From Gautieria morchelliformis (lineage: Eukaryota > Basidiomycota > Agaricomycetes > Gomphales > Gomphaceae): a DNA stretch of 64,000 bases. Location: the NCBI GenBank assembly GCA_015179125.1, contig WHVA01000476.1, positions 1 through 64,000 of the forward strand. The letters run 5' to 3'. Both the position numbers and the translations under genes were made by a program. A model generated the notes under the pieces. It had not been told where the DNA came from and did not search any database. It was given only the letters and a program-made list of their open reading frames with translations. This document shows positions 46,565 to 57,643 of this stretch, piece after piece (the first letter of the stretch is position 1; every line of letters begins with the position of its first letter).

Positions 46565-47677
46565 TCGCTGCGTGACACAAAATCCTCAACATCATCCTTC
46601 TCGACCTCTTCCTCAGCAACATCTTGCACATCTGCAGTGACCATCCAATGCTCCAGTAGCTCCTTGCGTTCATCAGCTGTCATGTAGCGGACATCATAGG
46701 CCTGCAGGCATTCTCGCGCAAAGTGTCTGACCTTCCCGCAGCGCGGACAGGTGAGTGGCTGTAGGAATCGCTTTTTCGCAGCGTCCACGTCCATCGGAGC
46801 AGGCCCAGAGGCAGTTGGAAGGGGTGTGGGCACTGGCATTATTGCTGGCCTCGAAGAGAGTTGACTGGTGAACCTGGTGTGTGATTCACCTGCCTTGTGA
46901 AAAACTGGCGGTGGGGGAGGGCCACTGTTTGTCACCCTAGGTCCCTGGAATGCTTCATTGGCCGCACGCATGAGTGCAACTGTTATCGCCACTCCATACC
47001 ATGCAGAAGGGTCATCGTCCTTTGGCCTGCCATCCAACATCAATGCAATGCGACTCTGGATCGCAGGTTCGAGACCTTGATGGAACTTCATCACAATTGA
47101 TCGCCCGTCTGTCTGTGTATTCAGCCTTCTCAACCAGCTCTTCAAACCCATCGATGTATTCGTCAACTGAACACTTGCCCTGGTGGTACTGGCGGGATTC
47201 CAGTTGATTCATCGCATCGGTGGCCTCGTGTTGGGGGTAAAACTGCTGGCGAATTGCTTCAATGAAATCCTTCCAGGTAGCGTAGAGTGGCATGCCATGA
47301 TTTGCTTCATGAGTGAATGCGCGAGTGGCAAAAGTCACAGCCCTCCCTGTTTTCATGAAGGACATCACCCAAAGGATCTGCGACTGCTCGTCTGGGAAGT
47401 CACTCACGCACACACTCAGGTAGAAGCTGCACAACTGGATGAAGTTGCGACCATTTTCAGGATCCCCACCGTATTCGGAGGGCTTTGCTGGCTCAGCTGT
47501 TCGCTTTGAGGAGGCATGAACACGACTAGGGAGTACAGCCATCAGCCCAGTGGTCGTAGTGTGCAGGGTGTTCAACCTCGTCTCCAGATCTTGTCTTTCC
47601 TGCCTCTCTCTCATCAACTCTTGCTCTATTGCCACCAAGCGGTCCAAAACTTCAGCAGCAGATGGCAAGTCGTCCAT
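46561..47677 (-). pseudogene. Chromovirus gag with zinc knuckle
   Basis: Starts MDDLPSAAEVLDRL at 47677 with a coiled-coil-like N-terminus, then the capsid domain (FIQLCSFYLSVC, ATWKDFIEAIRQQFYP, CSVDEYIDGFEELVEKAEYTD). A frame change near 47105 separates it from KFHQGLEPAIQSRIALM and the knuckle CPRCGKVRHFAREC (Cx2Cx4Hx4C, complete). The one indel is the only lesion seen in gag. Confidence 0.85.
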
Positions 47678-47795
47678 GGTAAGTGTTAGAGGGTGTCAGG
47701 GTATGAGAAAGGATTGCTAAAATCGCTGCTTTCGAAGGGTGTTTGATTCGAAGTCGGGCGATTTCGCAACCGGTGCTCTAGAGAGAGTTTTCTAC

Positions 47796-48202
47796 TATAA
47801 GGGCAACCTAGGCAGACGCTCTACACTCAAGTGGTGAACTGGCGAAGGGGGATCCAAAGTAAGATAGGGAACTATATACAGGACACAGACATACCTGGCG
47901 AAGGGGGATCCAAAGAGAAAACTCTAAAGAACCCCTTTGCCACCTAACTACAACTATAAGTAAACTCGGGCATGCTAGCCCGATCACTGAATGTCCGAGT
48001 TACATAAGCAATCACACCAGTGATAACAGGGCTGGACAGATAAGGAAGGAATGATGTCGGAAGGGGCCGGAACAGGAAGGGAAATAAACGGAACATAAGA
48101 CAGAAGGACACCGAAGGCTAGGAGAAGCTCAGGGGCCACCAACAACATGCTGCGATAATGTGCAATGCAATAAAGCAGTGTGTGATTGGTGTTCCCCTGA
48201 CA
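47796..48202 (-). mobile_element. Chromovirus 5' LTR
   Basis: Matches 42273-42688. It contains a local duplication with CTGGCGAAGGGGGATCCAAA twice. Its outer end (CCCCTGACA, 48202) is followed by CA and then the LTR-A cluster. Confidence 0.87.
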
Positions 48203-48204
48203 CA

Positions 48205-49779
48205 TGTCATGATTCGTTTATTGTGCAAACCATCCCTCAACACACAGCGAATGACCTCCTCAACCAGCAAACGGCTTCTCGAACCAGCGAATATCTTGCC
48301 AAAATATTCATCGCCATACTGCTTTCGCATTCGCTATTCGCATCATTCCTGCCAGGACGCCAGGTGTTGGGGCCCTCATCCATCATAGAACCCATCATCT
48401 GTTAAACTCCCACTCCATGACAGACCCACATGCTCAGGATGCATTCGGATAGTGTCAGTTGCAGCCTCAGTACAGGTTGGACTCAATGGGACTCGTACCA
48501 CTGCAGGGCAGGACAAATTAGCTTCGCTGAAGTTTTCACCACACAGTTGTCATGACCCATTCATTTCTTGTATCAAGCTATCCCTGTTTTCCCTTTCACC
48601 ACTCTTCCATGTTCACTCGGCTTCGCTCCATTCACTCCTTGCTCCATTCGCTATTCGCCACATTCGTCAAATGACCATTCGCTACTTGCATCATTCGCCA
48701 GTAGCCATGCCATCAAACACAATCGACATCCTTTACCTGGATTGATGGTTCATCACTGGTCCTATCATGAATTACAAGGAGGTGCAGGCTGTCATGACTC
48801 ATTTATTTCTTGTACCCAGCTATCCCTGTAGTCCCTTTCACCACTCTTCCATGTTCACTCGTCTTCACTCCATTCACTCCTCGCCACATTCACCATATGA
48901 CCATTCGCTACTCGCATCATTCACCAGCAGGCACGCCATCAAACACGATCGACATCCTTTACCTGGATTAATCATTCATCACTGGTCCCATCATCTTCTC
49001 AACTCAACCCCCTTTTGGTGTTCCTATGGCCAGAATGCATTCGCGGGGCATCCTACCCGTAGGTCATGTGGGGCCAACCCAGCAGACGAAGAGTCCGTGC
49101 AGGGTGGTGTATATGCAGGTCCCAAGGCGTGTTTTCGTACATAGGGGCCTTCACCCTCTTTCCTCTCCATTGTTTCATGTTCGCACCCCTCTTCCATTCT
49201 ATTGTATGTCTATTTCATCTATTATGTATCCTGACCGCGCACCCCTATCCAATCCTGACCCCAGACGGCCTCTTTCCTATTCGCTAGCACCATATGAGCA
49301 TTCGGTATAAGTAGTCTACATTCGCATGTATATTCTCCAGTTTAATTATCATACGTCTATCTTGTGCAAACTTGACCTCGCTGTGACTATCGTCTTGAGC
49401 CTTCCCCTGTATATTTCTATCTTCAACCAGAAGAAGACTTAGGCATCACTGGTGAGTTCTCATACTTCATCTTTGTTACCTTAGCCTTCGAGTTATTTTC
49501 TGTGCTGTCAGCGAAGGGCTCCGAAGGTGTGCCTTCACCGGCGAAAGGATTGTCGCTACTTAGACAACCTTTCCGTGACACCTTGCACGTTACATCATCA
49601 AGTGCCACCGGCTATTTTGCTATGACTGTAGATCAGGGCGAATTCCTTTCGAGTAACCCTCTTACTTCTTAACCCTTACCTCTTCGGTACTGTTCGCTGG
49701 GTGATTCGCTAGATCGCACATGCTATTCGGGCATTCGCCACTAACATGCGATATTAATGCCCAAAATCCAATCTTGACA
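48205..49779 (+). mobile_element. LTR-A cluster (copies 4-6) flanked by ACACA
   Basis: Three TGTCATGA starts occur in the same orientation: 48205 (diverged, to about 48548), 48549 (truncated near 48770) and 48790 (full length, ends CTTGACA at 49779, 990 bp). ACACA at 48200-48204 and 49780-49784 flanks the whole block, so it entered as one unit or rearranged after entry. Just before 48790, ACAAGGAGGTGCAGGC resembles a polypurine tract, suggesting a collapsed internal region. Confidence 0.8.
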
Positions 49780-49784
49780 ACACA

Positions 49785-50225
49785 TTCCACACCCAAACCT
49801 GAGGCCAAGAACAATAAGTCCTCCAATCAAAACTGAGGCTCCCAGAACAATGACTGACGTCAAGGTCAAAGTTCCAGCAATTCCAATGCCAATGCTGGTA
49901 ACAACCAAGGCAAAGCCAAAAATAAGCTGAAAGGGAATAGTCAGTCCAAGGGTCAGAAAAAAACTGAATGGGACAAACTCAGTAAGGATGGCAAACTCAC
50001 GCCCACGGAATGCCAATGTCACATGGACAACAACCGCTGCCAAGTATGTGCGCAGAGTGGCCACTGTGTGAAAGAATGTCCAAAAGCCATGTCAGCTCAG
50101 GCAACCACAGCTTCTGATGGAAAGATGTCTGATGATAAAGCCAATTCCTTGGCTTCAGGTGCAAAAAAACAGTCAGCAGCCCTCTGGCCTCTGCGTATAC
50201 CAAGGGTCGCATTGTCGGCTTGCGC
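49785..50225 (+). pseudogene. Family B gypsy gag, 3' part with zinc knuckle, plus strand
   Basis: Continues the gag interrupted at 42272. Contains the knuckle-like CQVCAQSGHCVKECPKA (Cx2Cx4Hx4C) and the tail KMSDDKANSLASG shared with 37256-37450. It ends abruptly at 50225 where the right arm of the TPR duplication begins. Confidence 0.8.
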
Positions 50226-53200
50226 GTTTCGGAGATCAAGCTGATTTACAGTTCGAACGACGCTGATATATTTTGAGAGAAGACAAAATCGGACTAGAGC
50301 AGTACTAAACGGCAACATGCATCAACGGGCTCTGGATTGTACGGTACAGTAAGTATAACTGGTGCATACATGTCGCCGGCTTCGAATAGCCACTTCACGG
50401 CTCGCGTACCCGATTCATCCTGAAGGTAAGGCAAAGGGATGGTTGCTCAATGGACATCGCGGTGTATAAACGTAGGGGTAGGTGATGGTGTATAGGAGTG
50501 ATGAGTACGGCTCATGTATGCTGGATCATTTGTGTAGTGAGAATGGATGAGGTGGTTGACACTCAGTGTGGGTACTTGGCTACTCGTATGTGCGTCTGAC
50601 TCGTGTGCCTCGGCTCGACTCGTAGTTGATGCATGTGTGGGGGACTCTTGTGTGGTCTCGGCTCAGGCTCGGGTGTGGTGAAGGACTCGATGGTTCAAGA
50701 ATGCGCATATATACGTCTCAGGATTCTCAGGATAGACTTGAATGTAAAGAACGAGTCACAAATCGTTAAGGTAACCATGGAGTCGGTATGGAAGACGTTA
50801 CGAGTGGTGACTGCGTGTTCGTAAGTTGATCTGAAGTCGTTAAACACATGTGAGAAGTCCGTGATACGGGCCGTGTAACAGTGTAGGCCGCAGCCGGGAA
50901 GACTATCCTTGGGATCAGAGGATACGGCGTAGGTCGCAGCTCGAGCGCTTCTCGATGAAATGAAATCGCCTCGTCCAGGTCTTCCTGTCGACCGAACGCC
51001 TCAAACCGTGTCCGTAAAGCATCTGCGATGTTGTTGAGGGAGGTGGATCGGCCAGGATGCGGTGCCGGTAGCAGCTCGAGTCCTTCTCGATGCAATGAAA
51101 TCGCCTCGTCCAGCTCTTCATGTCGACCAGACTGCTTGAACCATGTCCGTAAAGCAACTGCGATGATGTCGAGGGAGCAGGGACGGTCAGGATGCAGTGC
51201 AGGGAGGTGCTCGAGTGCTTTTCGATGCAATGAAATTGCCTCCTTCAGGTCTTCGTGTCGACCGAACTGCTCAAACCGTCTACGTAAAGCATCTGCGATG
51301 TTGTAGAGGGAGATGGGTCGGCCAGGATGTGGTGCAGGGAGCACCTCAAGCGCTTCTTGATGAAATGAAATCGCCTCGTCCAGGTCTTGCTGTCGACCGG
51401 ACTCCTCAAACCGTGTCCGTAAAGCAGCTGCGATGTTGGTGAGGGAGGTAGATCGGCCAGGATGCGGTGCCGGGAGCAGCTCGAGTGCTTCTCGATGCAA
51501 TGAAATCGCCTCCTCCAGGTCTTCGTGTCGACCGTACTGCCTAAACCGTGTCGAGAGCCCAATTCCGAGTTTGTTGAGGGAGAAGGATCGGTGAGGATGC
51601 GGCGCAGGTCGCAGCTCCAGTGCTTCTCGATGCGATGAAATCGCCTCCTCCATGTCTTCGTGTCGACCGTACTGCTTAAACCATTCCGAGAGCGCGATTG
51701 CGAGGCTGGTGAGGGAGAAGGATCGGTCAGGATGCGGTGCAGGTCGCAGATCGAGTAATTCTCGAAGCAATGGAGTCGCCTCCTCCAGGTCTTCGTGTCG
51801 ACCGTACCGTCCAAACCGTATCCATAAACCACCTGTGATGCGCTCGAGGCAGGAGGAACGGCCAGGATACGGTGCAGGTCGCAGCTCGAGCGCTTCTCGA
51901 TACAATGAAATCGCCTCGTCCAGGTCGTCGTGTCGACCAGACTGCTCAAACCGTTTCGCGATCGCAGTTGCGATGTTATTGAGGGAGGAGGATCGGCCAG
52001 GATGCGGTGCAGGTCGCAGCTCGAGCGCTTCTCGATACAATGAAATCGCTTCCTCCAGGTCTTCGTGTCGACCAGACTGCTCAAATCGTGTCGTGATCGC
52101 AGTTGCGATGTTGTCGAGGAAGGAGGTTCGGCCAGGATGCGGCGCAGGGCGCAGCTCGAGTGCTTCTCGATGCAATGAAATCATCTCATCCAGGTCTTCG
52201 TGTCGACCCGACTGGTCAAACCGTGTCCAGAGCGCATTTGTGAGGTTGGTGAGGGAGGTGGAACGGCCAGGATGCGGTGCAGGTTGCAACTCGAGTGCTT
52301 CTCGATGCAATGAAATCACGTCCTCCAGGTCTTCGCGTCGACCATATTGCTTAAAACTTGTCGAGAGCGCATTTGCGAGGTGGCTGAGGGAGGTGGAACG
52401 GCTAAGATGCAGTGTAGGTCGCAGCTCGAGTACTTCTCGACGCAATGAAATCGCCTCCTCCAGGTCTTCCTGTCGACCATATTGCTTGAAACTTGTCGAG
52501 AGCGCATTTGCGAGGTGGTGGAGGGAGGTGGAACGGCTAAGATGCAGCGTAGGTCGCAGCTCGAGTGCTTCTCGATGCAATGAAATCGCCTCCTCCAGGT
52601 CTTCCTGTCGACCGGACTGCTCAGAGCGTGTCGAGAGCGCAGCTGCGAGGTTGTTGAGGGAGATGGAACGGCCAGGATGCGGTGCAGGTTGCAACTCGAG
52701 TGCTTCTCGATGCAATGAAATCCCCTCCTCCAGGTCTTCGCGTCGACCGTACTTCTTAACCGGTGTCCAGAGCGCAAGTGCGATGTTGTTGAGGGAGGAG
52801 GATCGGTCAGGATGCGGTGCAGGTCGCAGCTCGAGTGCTTCTCGAAGCAATGAAATCGCCTCCTCCTGGTCTTCGTGTCGACCGAACCGCTGCGACCGTG
52901 TCCAGAGCGCACCTGCGATGCTGGTGAGGGAGGTGGATCGGTCAGGATGCGGCGCAGGCCGCAGCTCGAGTGCTTCTCGATGCAATGAAATCGCCTCCTC
53001 CAGGTCTTCGCGTCGACCATATTGGTTAAAACGTGTCGAGAGCGCAGTTGCGAGGTCGCTGAGGGAGCTGGAGCGGCCAGGATGCGGTGCGGGTCGCAGG
53101 TGGAGTTCCTCCCGATAACGTGAAATCGTCAAATTCAAGTCTTCCTGTTCACCAGACTCGTTGAATTGTGTTCCAAGGGTGGCGAGGGAGAAGACTGGAT

Positions 53201-53605
53201 CAGAATGCGGGGCAGGCTCCAGAACAAGTGTTTCTCTGAACGATGAAATTCTGGCCTCCAGACATTCCTGTTGACCACGTTCTATCCGATCGTCGGTGTC
53301 AGATGGAGCTGATGTCTCTGGCGGATCAGACACTGCGGCGGCGTGCCGCTGGGATGTTTCGTCAACTAAGTCACCAGTCTCGACAGGGTTTTCCTGGGGA
53401 ATCTGACCATCCTAATAGAACGGAGACATTAGCGCAAACCTCTCGGAAAAGTCGCTCTGGCGTACAGGATCGAGGTGATTTCGCAGGGTTAGTTCTGAGG
53501 CGGCAGGTGCTACAGTGTGCTCATCCTGAATCATAAGTTGGAACTCAGTAATAGACATCGTCGGATAGTACGTACTCTGAGTGGAATGCCGCTGTTATAG
53601 TCCAT
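50226..53605 (-). repeat. Right arm of inverted segmental duplication
   Basis: Minus-strand copy of 25173-31049 with a shorter TPR array. The shared downstream part is 50226-50710. The break at 50226 abuts family B gag. Confidence 0.88.
50766..53605 (-). CDS. TPR-array protein, copy 2 (about 18 units of 45 residues)
   Basis: Exons 53605-53576, 53525-53466 and 53411-50766 splice in frame to 911 residues with the same intron positions as copy 1. Exon 1 is shorter (MDYNSGIPLR against 23 residues), lacking an Ala/Ile/Pro run. The N-terminal 100 residues are nearly identical to copy 1. The array then follows its own order of unit variants and has about half the number. Copy 2 keeps a non-repeat C-terminus of about 50 residues (PTPYPLIPRIVFPAAAYTVT..) deleted from copy 1. 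No CHAT, NACHT or other effector domain is seen. The role is unknown; TPR arrays bind peptides or partner proteins. Confidence 0.82.
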
Positions 53606-53786
53606 GCCAGAGAAAATCAATTATAAGTAGTGCTCGAAGCGCTGTGCGCTTATGGTGCACGGGCACAGAAACGTTACTAAGCCGTGACTTTCACGTGTAG
53701 GGAATTGAATGTGAGAGTCGATTGCCAATACTTATTGTGACGCTTCTATATATTTGCTCAAACTCCGCCCGCCTCGCGCGATCTCC
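53606..53786. promoter_or_regulatory. Possible bidirectional promoter between TPR copy 2 and glomulin-like gene
   Basis: Only about 180 bases separate two divergent start codons (53605 on the minus strand and 53787 on the plus). CTATATAT lies at about 53747. No specific operator recognised. Confidence 0.4.
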
Positions 53787-55698
53787 ATGGCTTCTAATCA
53801 TCATGGCCAACTCGTGGCCTCCATGAAAGATGCTGAGAATGAAGCTAAGAATGTACTAGTACAGCACTCATTGCAGCGTTATTTATGGGATTGATCGAGC
53901 AGAGGATACTATGACAGGGAGACGCGTTTTTCTTGGTCCAGTTGGTCACTGCTGCAACACGAGACGAGAACCCGAGTATTCTTTAAGGGAGGTCTACGAG
54001 GCTTTGTTGCACACAAAAGCCTGGAGTCTTTTGGTTAGTTTCGTCGAGTTTCTATTATAGGATTCATGCAACCAGCAGACTGTAGGACCCATTAAATATT
54101 CTTCCATTGCTGGTTCCTTCAATGGAAGACACAGCTCTAGAATTCACACAAGTGATCGCACGAGAGGGGAATCCCAAGGAAGCAGTCATTTTTGTCCACG
54201 AAGCCCTTGAAAGACTAGAAAGGGCTGTTCAATGCGAAGAACAATCCAATGAGGAGAGCGTCTCGCAGCTAATGCGATTGTTAGTCATATGCTGTGAATG
54301 TGAGCATCGTCCATACCTAAAATGTTGATAGAGTTGAAGGGCTTTCATGCAAAGCGATCCCTCGGCTTCAGTTACGCCGAAGAGGGCCAGCGGATACGCT
54401 CCGACCACTTTTGACACAGATAGGTGTGGCACTCGAAACGGTTGCACCGCTCGCCAGGGGAGACGAAGGCAAAAATATCATATATTCCGTCTTACACTTA
54501 ATAAGACCTTCTGTGCCGTGGGTGTCTCGAAATACTCACCCAGATGACCCTCATTCACAGGCTGCGATGGTGTGTTTTTGCCTTCTTTTCGCAGTTTGTG
54601 GACTCTCTAAGCTCATTTTCGGCAGGATCTCCTTCTAAACTTGCTCTATTCCACTCTGACTGCTTATGCGAGTCACATACGCGCCTCCCTGGCACAGCGA
54701 ACGTTCGAGATGTACTATCCTAGGCTTGTACTTCATACGAACGTCGACCCAACCTCTGAAGCAGGAAAGGAACTGATGCAGAACGCGGCGGTTCGTTTTC
54801 CCGTGTTTGGGATAATTTTGCTCCACTAACAAGTCTAACCCTTTCTGATGTAGGAGATGGCTAGAATACTTGGGGGGACGCCAGTGACCCTCACCTCCCC
54901 TCCTCTCTCGATAGGAAAACTCATCCTTCTCGCTCACGGAGAACCTCCCTCTCTCATGAGCTCTAATTTTCTCCAGAAGCTCCTCCCGACTATAACATTG
55001 TCTCTCCAGCAAAACGTCGCGATGGACGAGTCATTAGCTCTCCTCCTCAATTTCATGGCCTTCTCGTCCGACCAACTTCCGCAAGAGATAGTCGACCCCG
55101 TCGCTACCCTTATCACTCCGTTAGCATCCACACATAGCCATCCACCCACTCGCCACATGGTCTTCCGCATACTCCAGGCACTCCTGGCACGTGCACCTCC
55201 ACCAATACGTCTTGCACATCTCTCGTCGCTCCTAATCGACTGCCCCTTCCCGCAAATGCGTGTGGCAGCTGTGGGCTTGGTTAAAGAGGCGTTTCTAAAC
55301 GCGATTACGTCTACTGGAACTGATCAGTCCCTGTTTAAGTCTGAAACGCTCATACGTGCATTGGGCCCGACCCTCTTTAGGCCAGATCCACCGGACTTGT
55401 TTGCGTCCCCTACCAGTCAGAGTCTAAGGGCTTTCCTAGATTCCTCGGAACCGGCAAGGCTCACAGAATGCCTCGCATTCTATTATATCCTATTAAAACG
55501 CGACACATCCAATTCCGTGTGTTGCACATTTCTATATTCGCTTGCGTCATTTGACCTCGCAGAGCCTAGTCTGGAATACGCGATCAAGACATGCTGCGTA
55601 CTGTAAAAAACAGTTTATTGTCTCCGTTACGGAATGCTTTGACAACATGGCTAGAAGCTCCTGGTATTGGAGGTAGTGGATTATTTTATTGTTTATAA
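53787..55698 (+). CDS. Glomulin/ALF4/YAP-binding (Ybp) family protein, with one 2-nt frameshift
   Basis: Exons 53787-53852, 53918-54033, 54086-54299, 54340-54569, 54626-54790, 54854-55516 and 55570-55698 join through GT..AG introns. Conserved blocks: FLVQLVTAATRDENPS, LREVYEALLHTKAWSLL, DPLNILPLLVPSMED, AIPRLQLRRRGPADTLRPLL, IRPSVPWVSRNTHPDD, LTAYASHIRASLAQRTFEMY, MARILGGTPVTLTSPPLSIG, FPQMRVAAVGLVKEAFLNAI, LGPTLFRPDPPDLF and IRDQDMLRTVKNSLLSPLRN. The family is alpha-helical and includes yeast Ybp1/Ybp2 (oxidative stress and kinetochore roles) and glomulin (cullin-RING regulator). All junctions keep frame except exon 2, which has two extra bases near 53978 (PSI then LREV). This makes it a recent pseudogene or an assembly indel. 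Confidence 0.72.
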
Positions 55699-56608
55699 AC
55701 TTTCTTCGCGAGATTGATTTTGGCTACATAGACCTTCATACTCTCATGCCCATTGGGATCCTGGAAACCTCACTGGAGCGTGTGGATGCTGCGGTTGCAT
55801 CCTTACCCTTGAGCTGATAGAGACCTCGGTACCGGATACATGTATATCTAATCAGCGTAAACATTGGCCTTCATTCGCCTTACTATAAGGGCAGTGCTGT
55901 TAGATAACCGATGGTAGCAGAATTTTGGGGTGTAGTACCGGTCAGTAGGCCTGCTAAGTGTGATGGCAGGACAGATAGAAGTGGAACTGCCTGCTGAACC
56001 TCAGCTTCACCATTCAATAGTAACTTCCGAGGTATGCCAGAAATTGTCAACATTGATTATCATCTTAGGGTGCTGTTGGGGGAAATTAATGATGATGATC
56101 CGGGGAACTCAGGAGGAGCTGCGCCCGGGAGTATTAGCTGAACGTCGCGTGCTGGGGTAATTCCTATTTCTAGTGCAAGACATCCTGGTTCCCCAAATAG
56201 ACTCGACGGCTCACTTTGAAGATCCGGAAACAAGCTCGTATGATTAGAACTTAGTCATATCGACCCAAAGAGCAATAAGGCGTCACAGCCAGAGGAGATA
56301 CGTTGATCGAGCCGAGTGCAGAGTCAGAAAGTTATGTCCGAGCCAGGCGTTCCCCTTTCTCGAACTCGTGACATATTTTGAAGGCCCAACATCACAACTA
56401 ATGAGAAAGCAAATGGCGTTATCAGCATTTCGCTGTGATCATGCATACACAAGAAAGAAAAGCTTACAGCTCTGACTCTATAAATTATGGTAAGTGAACA
56501 AGAGGAAAAACAAGAAACCACATGCAGTCGTACGTCAGTCCTGATGGTGTACAGTTATGGAGGAAAGTCCACAGGTTGATCCAGGCTTCCCTACCTCATG
56601 ATGACGAC
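55699..56608. other. Intergenic, no gene recognised
   Basis: Short open frames only (55960-56160, 56324-56521) with no family features. It is likely the convergent 3' region of the neighbouring genes. Confidence 0.5.
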
Positions 56609-57471
56609 CTATCCCCTACAACCCCGTAAGACCCATACAGCCAGCTTCGTTGCCTCAAGCCAGGCATCTCTGGCGGTCCAGCGCTGACTCTTCTCAACGT
56701 ATTTCCTCTCCTGGAATGCACGATTGGCCGCCTCAGTAGCAGCGAGCGCTTCTTTGTCCATGGTATCTTCATCGTGATTACCATCGATTCGAATTTCCAC
56801 TGGCCATTCTTGGTTTGACACTCGCATCTCTGAAAGAGCGTCACGCACGTCCCTCAAATCCTGACGATAGCGGTGCAGTGATGTGATGTAGAGATCGTGC
56901 ACACACGTTTCGCAACGGGACATGCAGCATTCTGCCACGAAAGGGTTGGGGATAGAAGGGTATACAAGTGCCGCAAAACAGACTCATCTAGCTTACCTTC
57001 TGCAGTGGGTGGAAGTGGCCTCTGAGGGATCTTCAACCCTAGAAAAGTCTTGACCACAGGGATTCGACTGTTGTTCTCCGCTGATCGAGCTGATATTTGA
57101 GGATGTGAATTTCTTAGATTCAGACGAGTGTGCCGCTGGGCTAAATCCATTCCACCTCGTTGGGCAGAATACGCAGTAGAGTAAATACAGATCATGTGCC
57201 GGTCTCGATGTTTGAGGGTTGGAAATATCCAATTGCGTTGGGGTGCAACTGGCACCATGATGCGCAGTAAGCCTATTTCTAACAAGTTGGTCGTACAGCG
57301 ACCCCGACCGATTTGAGAATACACACACCGGCATTTGAAGTGTGAGAGGTTGACCAAGATTTGCGCCACTAGTGCTCGATTTGACAAAATTTTCTCACGA
57401 CCAGTGTCAAACTCCGCTTTGCGCTGCAAGACCGTCGAACTACACGACGAGCGCGAAGGATTCCGTCTCAT
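56609..57471 (-). CDS. Oxidoreductase-like N-terminal domain protein (OXLD1-like)
   Basis: The final exon 56931-56609 joins exon 1 (ending 56997) at PTAE|ECCMSRC through a 65-nt intron. KIPQRPLPP..ECCMSRCETCVHDLY..SLHRYRQDL is the Oxidored-like signature (Pfam PF09791), with the CCxxxCxxCVxDxY core. The family is mostly mitochondrial and of unknown function. The rest is charged and helical (ALAATEAANRAFQERKYVEK). The start is uncertain: the frame stays open to 57624, and 57471 (MRRNPSRSS) is chosen because it opens a basic, Ser-rich presequence-like stretch and leaves about 170 bases to the divergent eL20 start. An additional 5' intron cannot be excluded. Confidence 0.6.
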
Positions 57472-57643
57472 ATTGTGAGTGTGCATTCTCAGCTGATTCC
57501 GAAGAGTGGCGGTGGCATAATGGACAGCATGCTGGGGGCGTGTGACGTGGATGGAGTGGTGGATGTGCTTGCAGACAGTTGGATGACAATGTCGGTGACT
57601 GACTTGGCTCCCTCCCGGCAGCACCCATTAAACATCACCAGAC

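Larger units (their letters stand above)
42273..48202 (-). mobile_element. Chromovirus (Ty3/gypsy with chromodomain), near complete, CATTC target duplication
   Basis: The element has LTRs at both ends (42273-42688 and 47796-48202), a polypurine tract (AGGGGGGGTGA on the minus strand, 42689-42700), and gag, protease, RT, RNase H, integrase and chromodomain in order. The left flank is CATTC (42268-42272). The right flank CATTC is recovered once the LTR-A cluster is removed, and the interrupted gag then rejoins. A handful of indels and stops break the polyprotein. Confidence 0.9.

Noticed and set aside
54570-54660. Second frameshift in the glomulin-like gene near 54648
   Set aside because: It appears only if a 25-nt intron is assumed. 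A 56-nt intron (54570-54625) keeps frame and has normal size.
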